Origin: Clostridiales bacterium UBA4821
GTDB taxonomy: Bacteria; Bacillota; Clostridia; Acetivibrionales; UBA4821
DNA: 5,874 nucleotides
Reading direction: 5' to 3'
NCBI GenBank assembly: GCA_002402315.1
Contig: DHFP01000249.1
Location: 1 to 5,874 of the forward strand
The notes below the pieces were generated by a model, which was not told the origin of the DNA, searched no databases, and saw nothing but the letters and a program-made list of their open reading frames with translations. Below, one piece after another: positions 1 through 5,665 of this stretch (the first letter of the stretch is position 1; every line of letters starts with the position of its first letter). A program made the position numbers and the translations under genes.

Positions 1-530
1 TGCAAATCATGGCAGACTTTGAAAGCTCCGAGTTTGATAGAGATGAATGCGCATATCTCATGCTGAAGCGTCTTTATAAAAATTTACCAGAAGACCGCGA
101 ACCAGAGTTCTATCAAATTGCCATGCAAAAAGCTATCAAATTTTTAAATGTTGGCGATGAGTCCCCGCCATCTACTGAGGGGAAGCCAAGATTGTATTCT
201 TTTTCACAGGATGCAAAGTTAATCTACGCAGCGTTTAATCAAACTCATGGTATCGATTTGCAAACAGCTCAAATGCACTGGTGGCGGTTTGTATCCTTAT
301 TTTCAGACCTTGGAGCAGATACTGCTTTTTGTAATTTAGTGAGTCTCAGAAAGCGATATTATGACGGTAAGACCACTGATTATGAAAGAGAATACATCGC
401 TGAGTATGGTGATGAATTTTTCCTAACTACCCATACTGAGAAAGAGCTTGATGAGAATGAAATTGAGTTTATCAAACTCTTGCCTGAGGAAGACCAGAAA
501 AGATTCTGGGAAGGTCGAAGGAGAAGTTGA
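1..530 (+). CDS. Gp15-family tail assembly chaperone, 5' end outside the window
   Basis: Likely a Gp15-type tail assembly chaperone, thought to bind the tape measure protein in the cytoplasm before the tail tube polymerises. Counting from the first in-window ATG (position 9; 173 codons), the signature block lies at residues 62-115: Asp68, Ile72-Tyr73, Phe76, Asp83-Leu84, the His90-Trp91-Trp92 motif with Phe94, and Arg114. This matches my recollection of Firmicutes phage Gp15 proteins. The C-terminal third is acidic and ends in a basic tail (RRRS). I extend the call to base 1 because the frame stays open upstream of the ATG (codons CAA, ATC), no Shine-Dalgarno is visible in the 8 preceding bases, and family members usually have a further N-terminal segment that is missing here. 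The ATG at 9 is therefore probably an internal Met. The location just upstream of the tape measure gene, interrupted only by an endonuclease, fits the role. Family call is good; the truncation is an inference. Confidence 0.82.
   Translation, partial: QIMADFESSEFDRDECAYLMLKRLYKNLPEDREPEFYQIAMQKAIKFLNVGDESPPSTEGKPRLYSFSQDAKLIYAAFNQTHGIDLQTAQMHWWRFVSLFSDLGADTAFCNLVSLRKRYYDGKTTDYEREYIAEYGDEFFLTTHTEKELDENEIEFIKLLPEEDQKRFWEGRRRS
518..523 (+). promoter_or_regulatory. Ribosome binding site of the endonuclease gene
   Basis: AAGGAG lies inside the last codons of the chaperone gene, 6 bases before ATG 530. The spacing decides for ATG 530 over the in-frame TTG at 527. Confidence 0.75.
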
Positions 531-538
531 TGACTTCT
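522..538 (+). promoter_or_regulatory. Small inverted repeat with the endonuclease start codon in its loop
   Basis: AGAAGT (522-527) and ACTTCT (533-538) form a perfect 6-bp stem around the 5-base loop TGATG. The loop holds both the chaperone stop and the endonuclease ATG. The left arm also covers the last two bases of the AAGGAG. In RNA this could partly mask initiation, in line with hairpin control of start sites known for phage homing endonuclease genes. The stem has only two G-C pairs and may be chance. Confidence 0.35.
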
Positions 539-1369
539 GGCATTTATGCGATAATCAATATTGTTAATGGTAATAAATATATTGGATCTACCATAGACAT
601 TCAAGATAGATGGAATGACCATATTGAGCTTTTAAATAAAAACAAACACCATTCCCCACATTTACAGAATGCATGGAATAAATATGGTAGTGAAGCTTTC
701 AAATTTGAGATTCTTGAAATTTGTGATGGAATTAAAGAATTGCTTCTTGAGCGAGAACAGTTTTACATTGATAATATGAAACCCGTTTACAATATATCTC
801 CAACTGCAGGAAGCTCCTTGGGTATTAAGCGTTCTGATGAAACCAGAACAAAGCTATCTGAATCGCATAGGGGTAAAAAGCTCTCTGATGAGACAAAAGC
901 AAAAATGTCTGAGGCACAAAAAGGAAGAAAGGTTTCTGCGGAGACTAAGATAAAATTGTCTGAAGCATTTAAAGGGCGTGAGTTTTCTGCGGAAACAAAA
1001 GCAAAAATGTCTACTGCAAAGAAGGGAAAACCAAGTCCGAGAAAAGGTGTTAATTTATCAGAAGAAACAAGAAAAAAAATATCTGAAGTTCAAAAAGGTC
1101 GTAAGGCGTCGGATGAAACTCGTGCCAGAATGAGGGCGTCAAACAAGCATTCAGGATGTTCTCCAGAACATTATAAAAAGTTATCGATAATGTATACTGG
1201 TAAACCGTTATCAGAAGAGCATCGCGAGAAATTGTCCATTGCTCATATGGGAAATAATAGTGCGCACGGTAATCTCGGTAAAAAACATTCAGAGGAACAT
1301 AATGCTAAGGTTTCTGCGGGGGTAAAGGAATGGTGGCGAAAGAGAAAGGAGGAGTCTTCGCATGTATGA
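530..1369 (+). CDS. Free-standing GIY-YIG homing endonuclease with NUMOD3 repeats
   Basis: A 279-aa site-specific homing nuclease, related in layout to I-TevI and Seg-type enzymes of phages. It would cut alleles lacking the gene so that repair copies it in. The N-terminal nuclease domain (residues 3-90) shows GIY at 4-6 and YIG at 17-19. Arg27, His31, Glu76 (in LEREQFYID) and Asn88 line up with I-TevI Arg27, His31, Glu75 and Asn90, so all key catalytic positions are present. Residues 102-269 are nine NUMOD3-type repeats, the DNA-binding part, followed by a basic tail (WWRKRK). I start at ATG 530, overlapping the chaperone stop as TGATG. A TTG at 527 is in frame but only 3 bases from the AAGGAG at 518-523, while ATG 530 has a 6-base spacer. 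The 3' end overlaps the tape measure start by 8 bases. There is no sign of an intron or intein, so this is a stand-alone gene in the tail operon. It appears intact and active. Confidence 0.93.
   Translation: MTSGIYAIINIVNGNKYIGSTIDIQDRWNDHIELLNKNKHHSPHLQNAWNKYGSEAFKFEILEICDGIKELLLEREQFYIDNMKPVYNISPTAGSSLGIKRSDETRTKLSESHRGKKLSDETKAKMSEAQKGRKVSAETKIKLSEAFKGREFSAETKAKMSTAKKGKPSPRKGVNLSEETRKKISEVQKGRKASDETRARMRASNKHSGCSPEHYKKLSIMYTGKPLSEEHREKLSIAHMGNNSAHGNLGKKHSEEHNAKVSAGVKEWWRKRKEESSHV
833..1336 (+). repeat. Nine tandem NUMOD3-type repeats within the endonuclease gene
   Basis: The basic period is 17 residues (51 bp), with consensus S-x-E-[TH]-x-x-K-[LM]-S-x-A-x-x-G-[KR]. Units begin at residues 102, 119, 136, 153, 177, 194, 211, 228 and 254. 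Units 4 and 8 are longer (24 and 26 aa) because of Gly/Pro/Asn-rich inserts. NUMOD3 is a known small helix-containing DNA-binding module of GIY-YIG and HNH homing endonucleases. An exact 18-bp sequence recurs at 893-910 and 995-1012, exactly two periods apart, which points to growth by in-frame duplication. Confidence 0.88.
1345..1352 (+). promoter_or_regulatory. Ribosome binding site of the tape measure gene, inside the endonuclease gene
   Basis: AAAGGAGG ends 9 bases before ATG 1362 and is the strongest Shine-Dalgarno in the window. It is encoded within the last ten codons of the endonuclease, so the inserted gene carries the signal its neighbour needs. Confidence 0.8.
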
Positions 1370-3833
1370 CGGATCCGTGCGGATAAACACCACTCTATCA
1401 ACTGCTGGATTTAACAAGGGAATAAAAAGCATGATGGGAAGCCTGGGCAGTTTGGCTACTATGCTTGGTGTTACATTTAGTGTAGCTGCTCTCGTGAACT
1501 TTGGGAAAAAGAGCGTGGAAACTGCTGTGCAAATGGAGGCGGGCTGGAAAGGTTTAGAGTTCTTGTTGAAAGCCCAGGGGCGCGATATTCAGCAGGCAAA
1601 GAACTTTTTGCAAGAATATACTGCTGATGGCTTAGTACCAATGATGAATGCGCAGAAGGCGTATCGAAACTTGTTGGCACGCGGCTATGATACAAAACAG
1701 CTTGAAGATATGCTTAATGTTTTCAAGGATTCAGCAGTGTATCTACGGCGTTCTCAGTATGATATTGGTGGTGCTATTGAAGCCACCACGATGGGTTTCA
1801 GAACTGAACGATCTATTTTGTCTGATGCGGCTGGTATTGAGCAAAACTTGTTTAAAATGTGGCAAGCGTATGCCAAAGAGACAGGAACTACCATTTCTCA
1901 AATGACAATCGCTGAAAAGCGAATTGCAGAATATAACGGGGTAATGCGCGAGGGTGCAGCCTATACTGGGGCTGCTGCAACCTATACTCAGACATATGCT
2001 GGGCGTGTTGCTCAACTTACAGCAGCAATGATTAGTTTGAAAACTGCAGTTGGGAATATGGTAATTCCTGTGCTGAATCAAATTGTTCCTGTACTTACTA
2101 ATATTATAAGAAAATTTACTCAATTATTTAATATTATTGGTCGGGTATTAAATTTATTATTTGGTACAGAGGTTGGTGCTGTTGATGCTGAGCCTGTTGA
2201 GGAATTAGCAGATGCCTACGGAGAACTCGGTGATAATATGGGCGAAGCAGGAAAAGCAGCAAAGGGAGCGTTAGCATCGTTTGATAAGCTGGATGTATTA
2301 GCGCAAAAAACAGGTGGTGGTGGAGGCGGAGGTGGGGGAGAGGTGATTCCAGTTGAACCGCCTGAAATTACACCTTTTGAGGAATCATTAGATGAATTAG
2401 AAACGATTGCTGAAAGAATCAAAAGATTTCTGCAACCTTTAGGTGATGCTTTTGGACGGTTAGGTGAAGCTTTTGGCAGACTTGGGAAGGCTGTTATGGG
2501 GGTATGGGAGAGGTTTTTCCCTGATAATTCTGTGATTACTGGATTTATAACTCTTGTCAGAGATGGTCTTATAGTTGTCATTGATGGACTTACGGCTGTT
2601 GTTGATGCTTTAGCAAAATGGATTAGAAACAATCCTGACGCTTTTCAGTTATTGACTATGCTTTTGATGGGTGTTGCAGTTGCTTTTCTGGCAGTACATG
2701 CACCAGCATTGCTTGTAGTTGCAGCATTGGGGCTTTTACTTGCTGCTATTGGCTGGGTAGCGAATAATTTGGATTTAGTTAAGGAAAAGATTGCAATTGT
2801 TATAGAATGGCTCGATGAATTTAAATATGTTCTAATTGGTGCTGCTGCTATTCTTGGTACTGTATTTCTTGGCCCTATTGCTGGGATTGCTATTGCAGTT
2901 GCAGGGTTAGTTACTTTTGTTATAGAGAATTTTACAGAGATTAAAGACTGGATTGCTCAAGCAATAGAAGATGTTAAGGGGTTCTTTGAGGGTCTTTGGA
3001 ATGACATCGTTGAAATTTGGAATGGCGCAGGTGATTGGTTTAATGAGCATGTAATTATTCCAGTTGTGGATTTCTTTGAAGGTTTATGGGAAGATGTTAG
3101 TGGCTTTTTCTCAGATCTTTGGGGCGACATTGTAGGGATTTGGAATGGTGCTGGTGAGTGGTTTAATACTAATGTTACAACCCCTGTAACCAATTGGTTT
3201 AAAGGTATATGGACTGATGTAAGTGGGTTTTTCTCAAATCTCTGGAATGATATCGTTGGTGTTTGGGAACCTGTCTCAACATGGTTTCAGACCAATATTA
3301 TTGATCCGTTAGTTGGAGCTTGGGACACTGCTACGCAGAGTATTAAATCCTTCTTTATCAATACTTGGACTGATATAAAAGATACAGTAAGGGGTCTTAT
3401 TAATGATGTCATTGGCTTTATAAATGGCATGATTAGCGGTGCGGTTGAGGGTATAAACGCTATTATTAGAGCTATAAATACCTTATCGTGGGATATTCCT
3501 TGGTGGGTTCCGCGGCTTGGTGGCGAAACTTTTGGGTTCAATTTTGGCTATGTTACAGCACCTCAAATCCCATATCTTGCTACTGGTGCGGTAATACCTC
3601 CAAATTCTGAGTTTTTGGCTGTTTTGGGAGACCAAAAAGTAGGGCGCAATTTGGAAGCCCCAGAAAGCCTAATCAGAAAAATTGTGCGCGAGGAAGTCGG
3701 CGGAGCGCAAGGCCAAGTAATTACAATTAATTTCGCAGGCGATTTAGGTTCACTTATACGTGTTCTTAAGCCTTACATTGATAAAGAAAATAAGCGTGTT
3801 GGTACAAGCTTGGTTGCTGGGCGGTTAGCATGA
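1362..3833 (+). CDS. Phage tail tape measure protein
   Basis: An 823-aa tape measure protein that fills the tail tube, sets its length and is released at DNA injection. The first 230 residues mix a hydrophobic stretch (about 26-47) with amphipathic helices and include an AxLxNxGxxxxxxxxM-like region at about 95-120 common in tape measures. Residues 303-316 carry the ALASFDKLDVL motif often seen in Firmicutes tape measures, followed by nine glycines (318-326). Two strongly hydrophobic segments follow (about 429-465 and 489-521). Residues 537-681 hold 41-residue Trp/Phe repeats. The C-terminal tip (about 735-780: IPYLATGAVIPPNSEF, then LGDQK and EAPESLIRKIV) is typical of the part that nucleates on the hub. 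At the roughly 0.15 nm per residue known for tape measures, the tail would be about 120 nm. No lysozyme or NlpC/P60 active site is apparent. Start ATG 1362 is backed by AAAGGAGG. The stop overlaps the next gene as ATGA. Confidence 0.94.
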   Translation: MYDGSVRINTTLSTAGFNKGIKSMMGSLGSLATMLGVTFSVAALVNFGKKSVETAVQMEAGWKGLEFLLKAQGRDIQQAKNFLQEYTADGLVPMMNAQKAYRNLLARGYDTKQLEDMLNVFKDSAVYLRRSQYDIGGAIEATTMGFRTERSILSDAAGIEQNLFKMWQAYAKETGTTISQMTIAEKRIAEYNGVMREGAAYTGAAATYTQTYAGRVAQLTAAMISLKTAVGNMVIPVLNQIVPVLTNIIRKFTQLFNIIGRVLNLLFGTEVGAVDAEPVEELADAYGELGDNMGEAGKAAKGALASFDKLDVLAQKTGGGGGGGGGEVIPVEPPEITPFEESLDELETIAERIKRFLQPLGDAFGRLGEAFGRLGKAVMGVWERFFPDNSVITGFITLVRDGLIVVIDGLTAVVDALAKWIRNNPDAFQLLTMLLMGVAVAFLAVHAPALLVVAALGLLLAAIGWVANNLDLVKEKIAIVIEWLDEFKYVLIGAAAILGTVFLGPIAGIAIAVAGLVTFVIENFTEIKDWIAQAIEDVKGFFEGLWNDIVEIWNGAGDWFNEHVIIPVVDFFEGLWEDVSGFFSDLWGDIVGIWNGAGEWFNTNVTTPVTNWFKGIWTDVSGFFSNLWNDIVGVWEPVSTWFQTNIIDPLVGAWDTATQSIKSFFINTWTDIKDTVRGLINDVIGFINGMISGAVEGINAIIRAINTLSWDIPWWVPRLGGETFGFNFGYVTAPQIPYLATGAVIPPNSEFLAVLGDQKVGRNLEAPESLIRKIVREEVGGAQGQVITINFAGDLGSLIRVLKPYIDKENKRVGTSLVAGRLA
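2313..2339 (+). repeat. Nine-glycine hinge in the tape measure protein
   Basis: Residues 318-326 are all Gly but use four different codons (GGT, GGA, GGC, GGG). This is therefore not a simple trinucleotide expansion and looks maintained as a protein-level linker. A Pro/Glu-rich stretch (VIPVEPPEITPFEE) follows, so the region is probably a flexible break between the N-terminal part and the hydrophobic middle. Confidence 0.85.
2970..3404 (+). repeat. 41-residue Trp/Phe tandem repeats in the tape measure gene
   Basis: Three full 123-bp units encode residues 537-577, 578-618 and 619-659, and a half unit covers 660-681. Shared core: D-V-x-G-F-F-x-x-L-W-x-D-I-V-x-x-W. Trp recurs at 546/553/559, 587/594/600 and 628/635/641, each exactly 41 apart. 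Within a unit an 11-residue sub-period is visible (Phe571, Phe582, Ile593). Periodic Trp/Phe in 11-residue steps is a known property of tape measure proteins and probably reflects packing against the tube's helical subunits. The DNA of the units has diverged at many third positions, so the duplication is not recent. Confidence 0.9.
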
Positions 3834-4201
3834 TTAGAATAGACGGTGAAAATTTTGATGTTCCTATTACAAGTGTATCGATGTCCGCAGACATGTTGGA
3901 TAAATATGCGGAGCGCACAAATGATGGTGTGTTACATCGCGAGTTAATTGGGGTTTTTTATAACTTCGAACTAACCTTTGCTCCGAGTTTTCAAAATTCT
4001 GCTGAGTATGCAAGGTTATGGCGAAAATTGTCCGAGCCTGTGGAGTTTCACAGTGTTACATTATGGGATGAGGATGGTGAATATACTCAGGAAGGATATT
4101 TTGCGCAAACCAAACATGAACTTATCAAGCTAAAAAATGGTATGCCGTACTGGAAATCTCTTAGCACTTCGTTTGTGGCAAAGGCGCCTCGGAGCGGATG
4201 A
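3830..4201 (+). CDS. Small tail protein in the distal-tail position (123 aa)
   Basis: I recognise the style of this protein from Firmicutes phage tail modules but cannot name a characterised member. It follows the tape measure gene and precedes the hub gene, the place of the distal tail protein (Dit), so a ring or adaptor role at the tail tip is likely. It is soluble, with no signal peptide or membrane segment. Visible conserved-looking blocks are LDKYAERTNDGVLHREL (23-39) leading into a beta-rich GVFYNFELTF (41-50), EYARLWRKLSEP (59-70), HSVTLWD (74-80), and YWKSLSTSFVAKAP (107-120). It reads as a single small beta-sandwich domain, well short of the roughly 200-250 aa of usual Dit proteins. 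Start ATG 3830 overlaps the tape measure stop as ATGA. No good Shine-Dalgarno precedes it, so translation is probably coupled. It could instead be a tail completion or minor tail protein. Confidence 0.72.
   Translation: MIRIDGENFDVPITSVSMSADMLDKYAERTNDGVLHRELIGVFYNFELTFAPSFQNSAEYARLWRKLSEPVEFHSVTLWDEDGEYTQEGYFAQTKHELIKLKNGMPYWKSLSTSFVAKAPRSG
4191..4194 (+). promoter_or_regulatory. Short ribosome binding site of the hub gene
   Basis: GGAG sits in the last codons of the 123-aa gene. It is 3 bases from ATG 4198 but 6 from ATG 4201, so the second of the two adjacent ATGs is the better-spaced start. The sequence is short, and coupling through the overlap probably contributes. Confidence 0.5.
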
Positions 4202-5661
4202 TGATAACTTACCCCATACTCAGGCTCTATTTGCAGGGTGAGACGATTGAGTTTAAAGATCGAGATATAATTGGTGCAAATGTTACTCAAGAAATTAGTC
4301 CTCTCGGTATGGAACTGCCAGCGTCAACGGCAGAAGTTACTGTATATACAACTAATAGTGATTTTAATCCATTTAGTGATGCTCGTTATTTTCAGACACT
4401 CAAAGCTAATACTCAAGCAGACCTTATAGAGTATGTAGATGGAATAGAAAAGCTAATCAGCCATTTCTACATAGATGAATGGAATAATCCGTCTAAGGAT
4501 GTGATTAAATTTAGTTTACATGACGCTATAGGTGTAATGGAGAATATCATTTTTGATGGTGTGTTTTATGAGCAGCCCACCAGCCTTTCTAAGATTTTAA
4601 GTGATTTAGAGGTATATGCTCCTTGTGATATTGTGGTTGATCCAGAATTGGCAAATATTGAATTAAAAGGTTATATAAAAGGGAACATAACTTTGCGTGA
4701 AGCTTTACAACAGGTATGTTTTGCTGCTGGTGCACACCCCATTACTCAGGGCATAGATTATGTACTTCTTAGACCAGCAAGATTGCCGAATGCAAGGGCT
4801 GTTTTTCCTGTGTATTATGATGACGAAAACGCAGTTTATGACGATTCAAATGTGCGATATTCTGACTTTATCGTTTATGACTCTATTACGGATTTGGAGA
4901 AGTTAGATAGGCAAGAATTAGTAATCTTGCAAATGGTAACTGGTGTTGAGCTTATTACTCATGACTACATTAAGTCTGATACAGTTGAGACAATATTTAG
5001 CGACACTCTTGCGCCTGGCGATTATAAAATTGTTTATGAAAAGCCATATGGCGATGTACTTGTTAATGGCGCTGGAGATATTCCAGAATGGATTGTAACG
5101 GAAGCTGGAGAAGTTATTGTTACAGAGGATAGTGGGATTTATCCTAATGTTACTATTATTGGTAAAACTGGTGCATGGCAATATGGGCCGAACTCTATAA
5201 ATTTGCACATAATCATTCCGTCAACAGTTACTATTACTGGGCATCCTTATGAGGATAATACGCAGGCATTGATGTGGAACAATCCAGATGCGCAGCAGAA
5301 TTATACAGAGGGCGCTGTATATGATGCTTCTGCCAGTAAGTATGATGACCCTACTGTAGTTTATTGGCGTTTGTATTCAATCATGGCCGCACCAAACGCT
5401 TGGAGAATATCAGATGCTACTTTGGTGAGTAAGGATGTTGGGCAAACTGTGTTAGATCGTATTGTGCTTTACGCTCAATCAAGACATGAACAAACTATAA
5501 CAGCACTTGCAGATAAAAATATTGAAGTTGGCATGGTATATTTAGTTGATAGTTTGTATAGTGAGAAAATTATTGCAGGTGCTGAACGAATTAGTGTAGA
5601 TCTTGCTGGCGGGAATTTAAAGGAAACCCGTTTGGTAGGTACAGAGGAATTGAGAGGCTAA
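4198..5661 (+). CDS. Tail hub / baseplate protein (Tal- or gp27-like)
   Basis: A 487-aa protein likely to form the hub that caps the tail tube and anchors fibres. The N-terminal domain (about 5-100) has the pattern usual for such hubs: a beta-rich start, a polar D-I-I-x-A-x-V-T-Q-E-I-S segment (23-33), LPAS at 40-43, then a strand and FNPFSD (56-61). A middle domain (about 125-200) includes LSKILSDLEVYA and TLREALQQVCFAAGAHP, resembling the hub fold shared with phage T4 gp27 and late control D proteins. Residues about 255-345 are a beta-rich Gly/Val/Ile/Thr section. The C-terminal part (about 385-485) returns to hub-like sequence and ends with a strand set around GAERISVDLAGGNLKETRLVG. There is no peptidase or lysozyme active site, unlike longer Tal proteins. 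Start is ATG 4198 or, by GGAG spacing, ATG 4201. Both overlap the upstream stop. Family assignment is by recollected pattern and position, not by alignment. Confidence 0.78.
   Translation: MMITYPILRLYLQGETIEFKDRDIIGANVTQEISPLGMELPASTAEVTVYTTNSDFNPFSDARYFQTLKANTQADLIEYVDGIEKLISHFYIDEWNNPSKDVIKFSLHDAIGVMENIIFDGVFYEQPTSLSKILSDLEVYAPCDIVVDPELANIELKGYIKGNITLREALQQVCFAAGAHPITQGIDYVLLRPARLPNARAVFPVYYDDENAVYDDSNVRYSDFIVYDSITDLEKLDRQELVILQMVTGVELITHDYIKSDTVETIFSDTLAPGDYKIVYEKPYGDVLVNGAGDIPEWIVTEAGEVIVTEDSGIYPNVTIIGKTGAWQYGPNSINLHIIIPSTVTITGHPYEDNTQALMWNNPDAQQNYTEGAVYDASASKYDDPTVVYWRLYSIMAAPNAWRISDATLVSKDVGQTVLDRIVLYAQSRHEQTITALADKNIEVGMVYLVDSLYSEKIIAGAERISVDLAGGNLKETRLVGTEELRG
5652..5657 (+). promoter_or_regulatory. 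Ribosome binding site of the last gene
   Basis: GAGAGG lies at the end of the hub gene, 8 bases before ATG 5666, and supports that start. The only intergenic DNA is the 4 bases between the hub stop and this ATG. Confidence 0.65.
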
Positions 5662-5665
5662 TTTT

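Noticed and set aside
121..160. A- and T-runs in the chaperone gene as a -1 frameshift slippery site
   Set aside because: The runs do not fit X XXY YYZ in the reading frame used, and the shifted frame gives no extended product. Any real tail-chaperone frameshift would lie upstream of the window.
527..529. TTG as start of the endonuclease
   Set aside because: It is only 3 bases from the AAGGAG, while ATG 530 has normal spacing and gives the usual short N-terminus before GIY (residues 4-6, as in I-TevI).
833..1336. Regular DNA repeats that might suggest a CRISPR or minisatellite
   Set aside because: The 51-bp period is in frame, the repeats are degenerate at the DNA level and they encode NUMOD3 units. 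There are no unique spacers.
1369..1378. 10-bp palindrome ACGGATCCGT just after the tape measure start
   Set aside because: A few palindromes of this length are expected by chance in a window of this size, and there is no second copy or operator-like context.
1648..1905. 85-codon + strand frame inside the tape measure gene
   Set aside because: It is out of frame with a well-supported gene, has an implausible composition (many Cys, Met, Arg) and shows no motif.
1743..2123. 126-codon open frame on the - strand
   Set aside because: It lies wholly inside the tape measure gene, is rich in Ser/Cys/His/Asn, has low-complexity antisense character and lacks a ribosome binding site worth noting.
2216..2632. 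138-codon open frame on the - strand with a proline run
   Set aside because: It is the reverse image of the tape measure gene. The proline run is simply the complement of the glycine codons, and no start signal or recognisable product is seen.
4918..5208. 96-codon open frame on the - strand (others at 380-622, 2957-3193, 3287-3541 and 4087-4290)
   Set aside because: All are antisense to confident genes, and none shows a domain, a clear start signal or an operon context.
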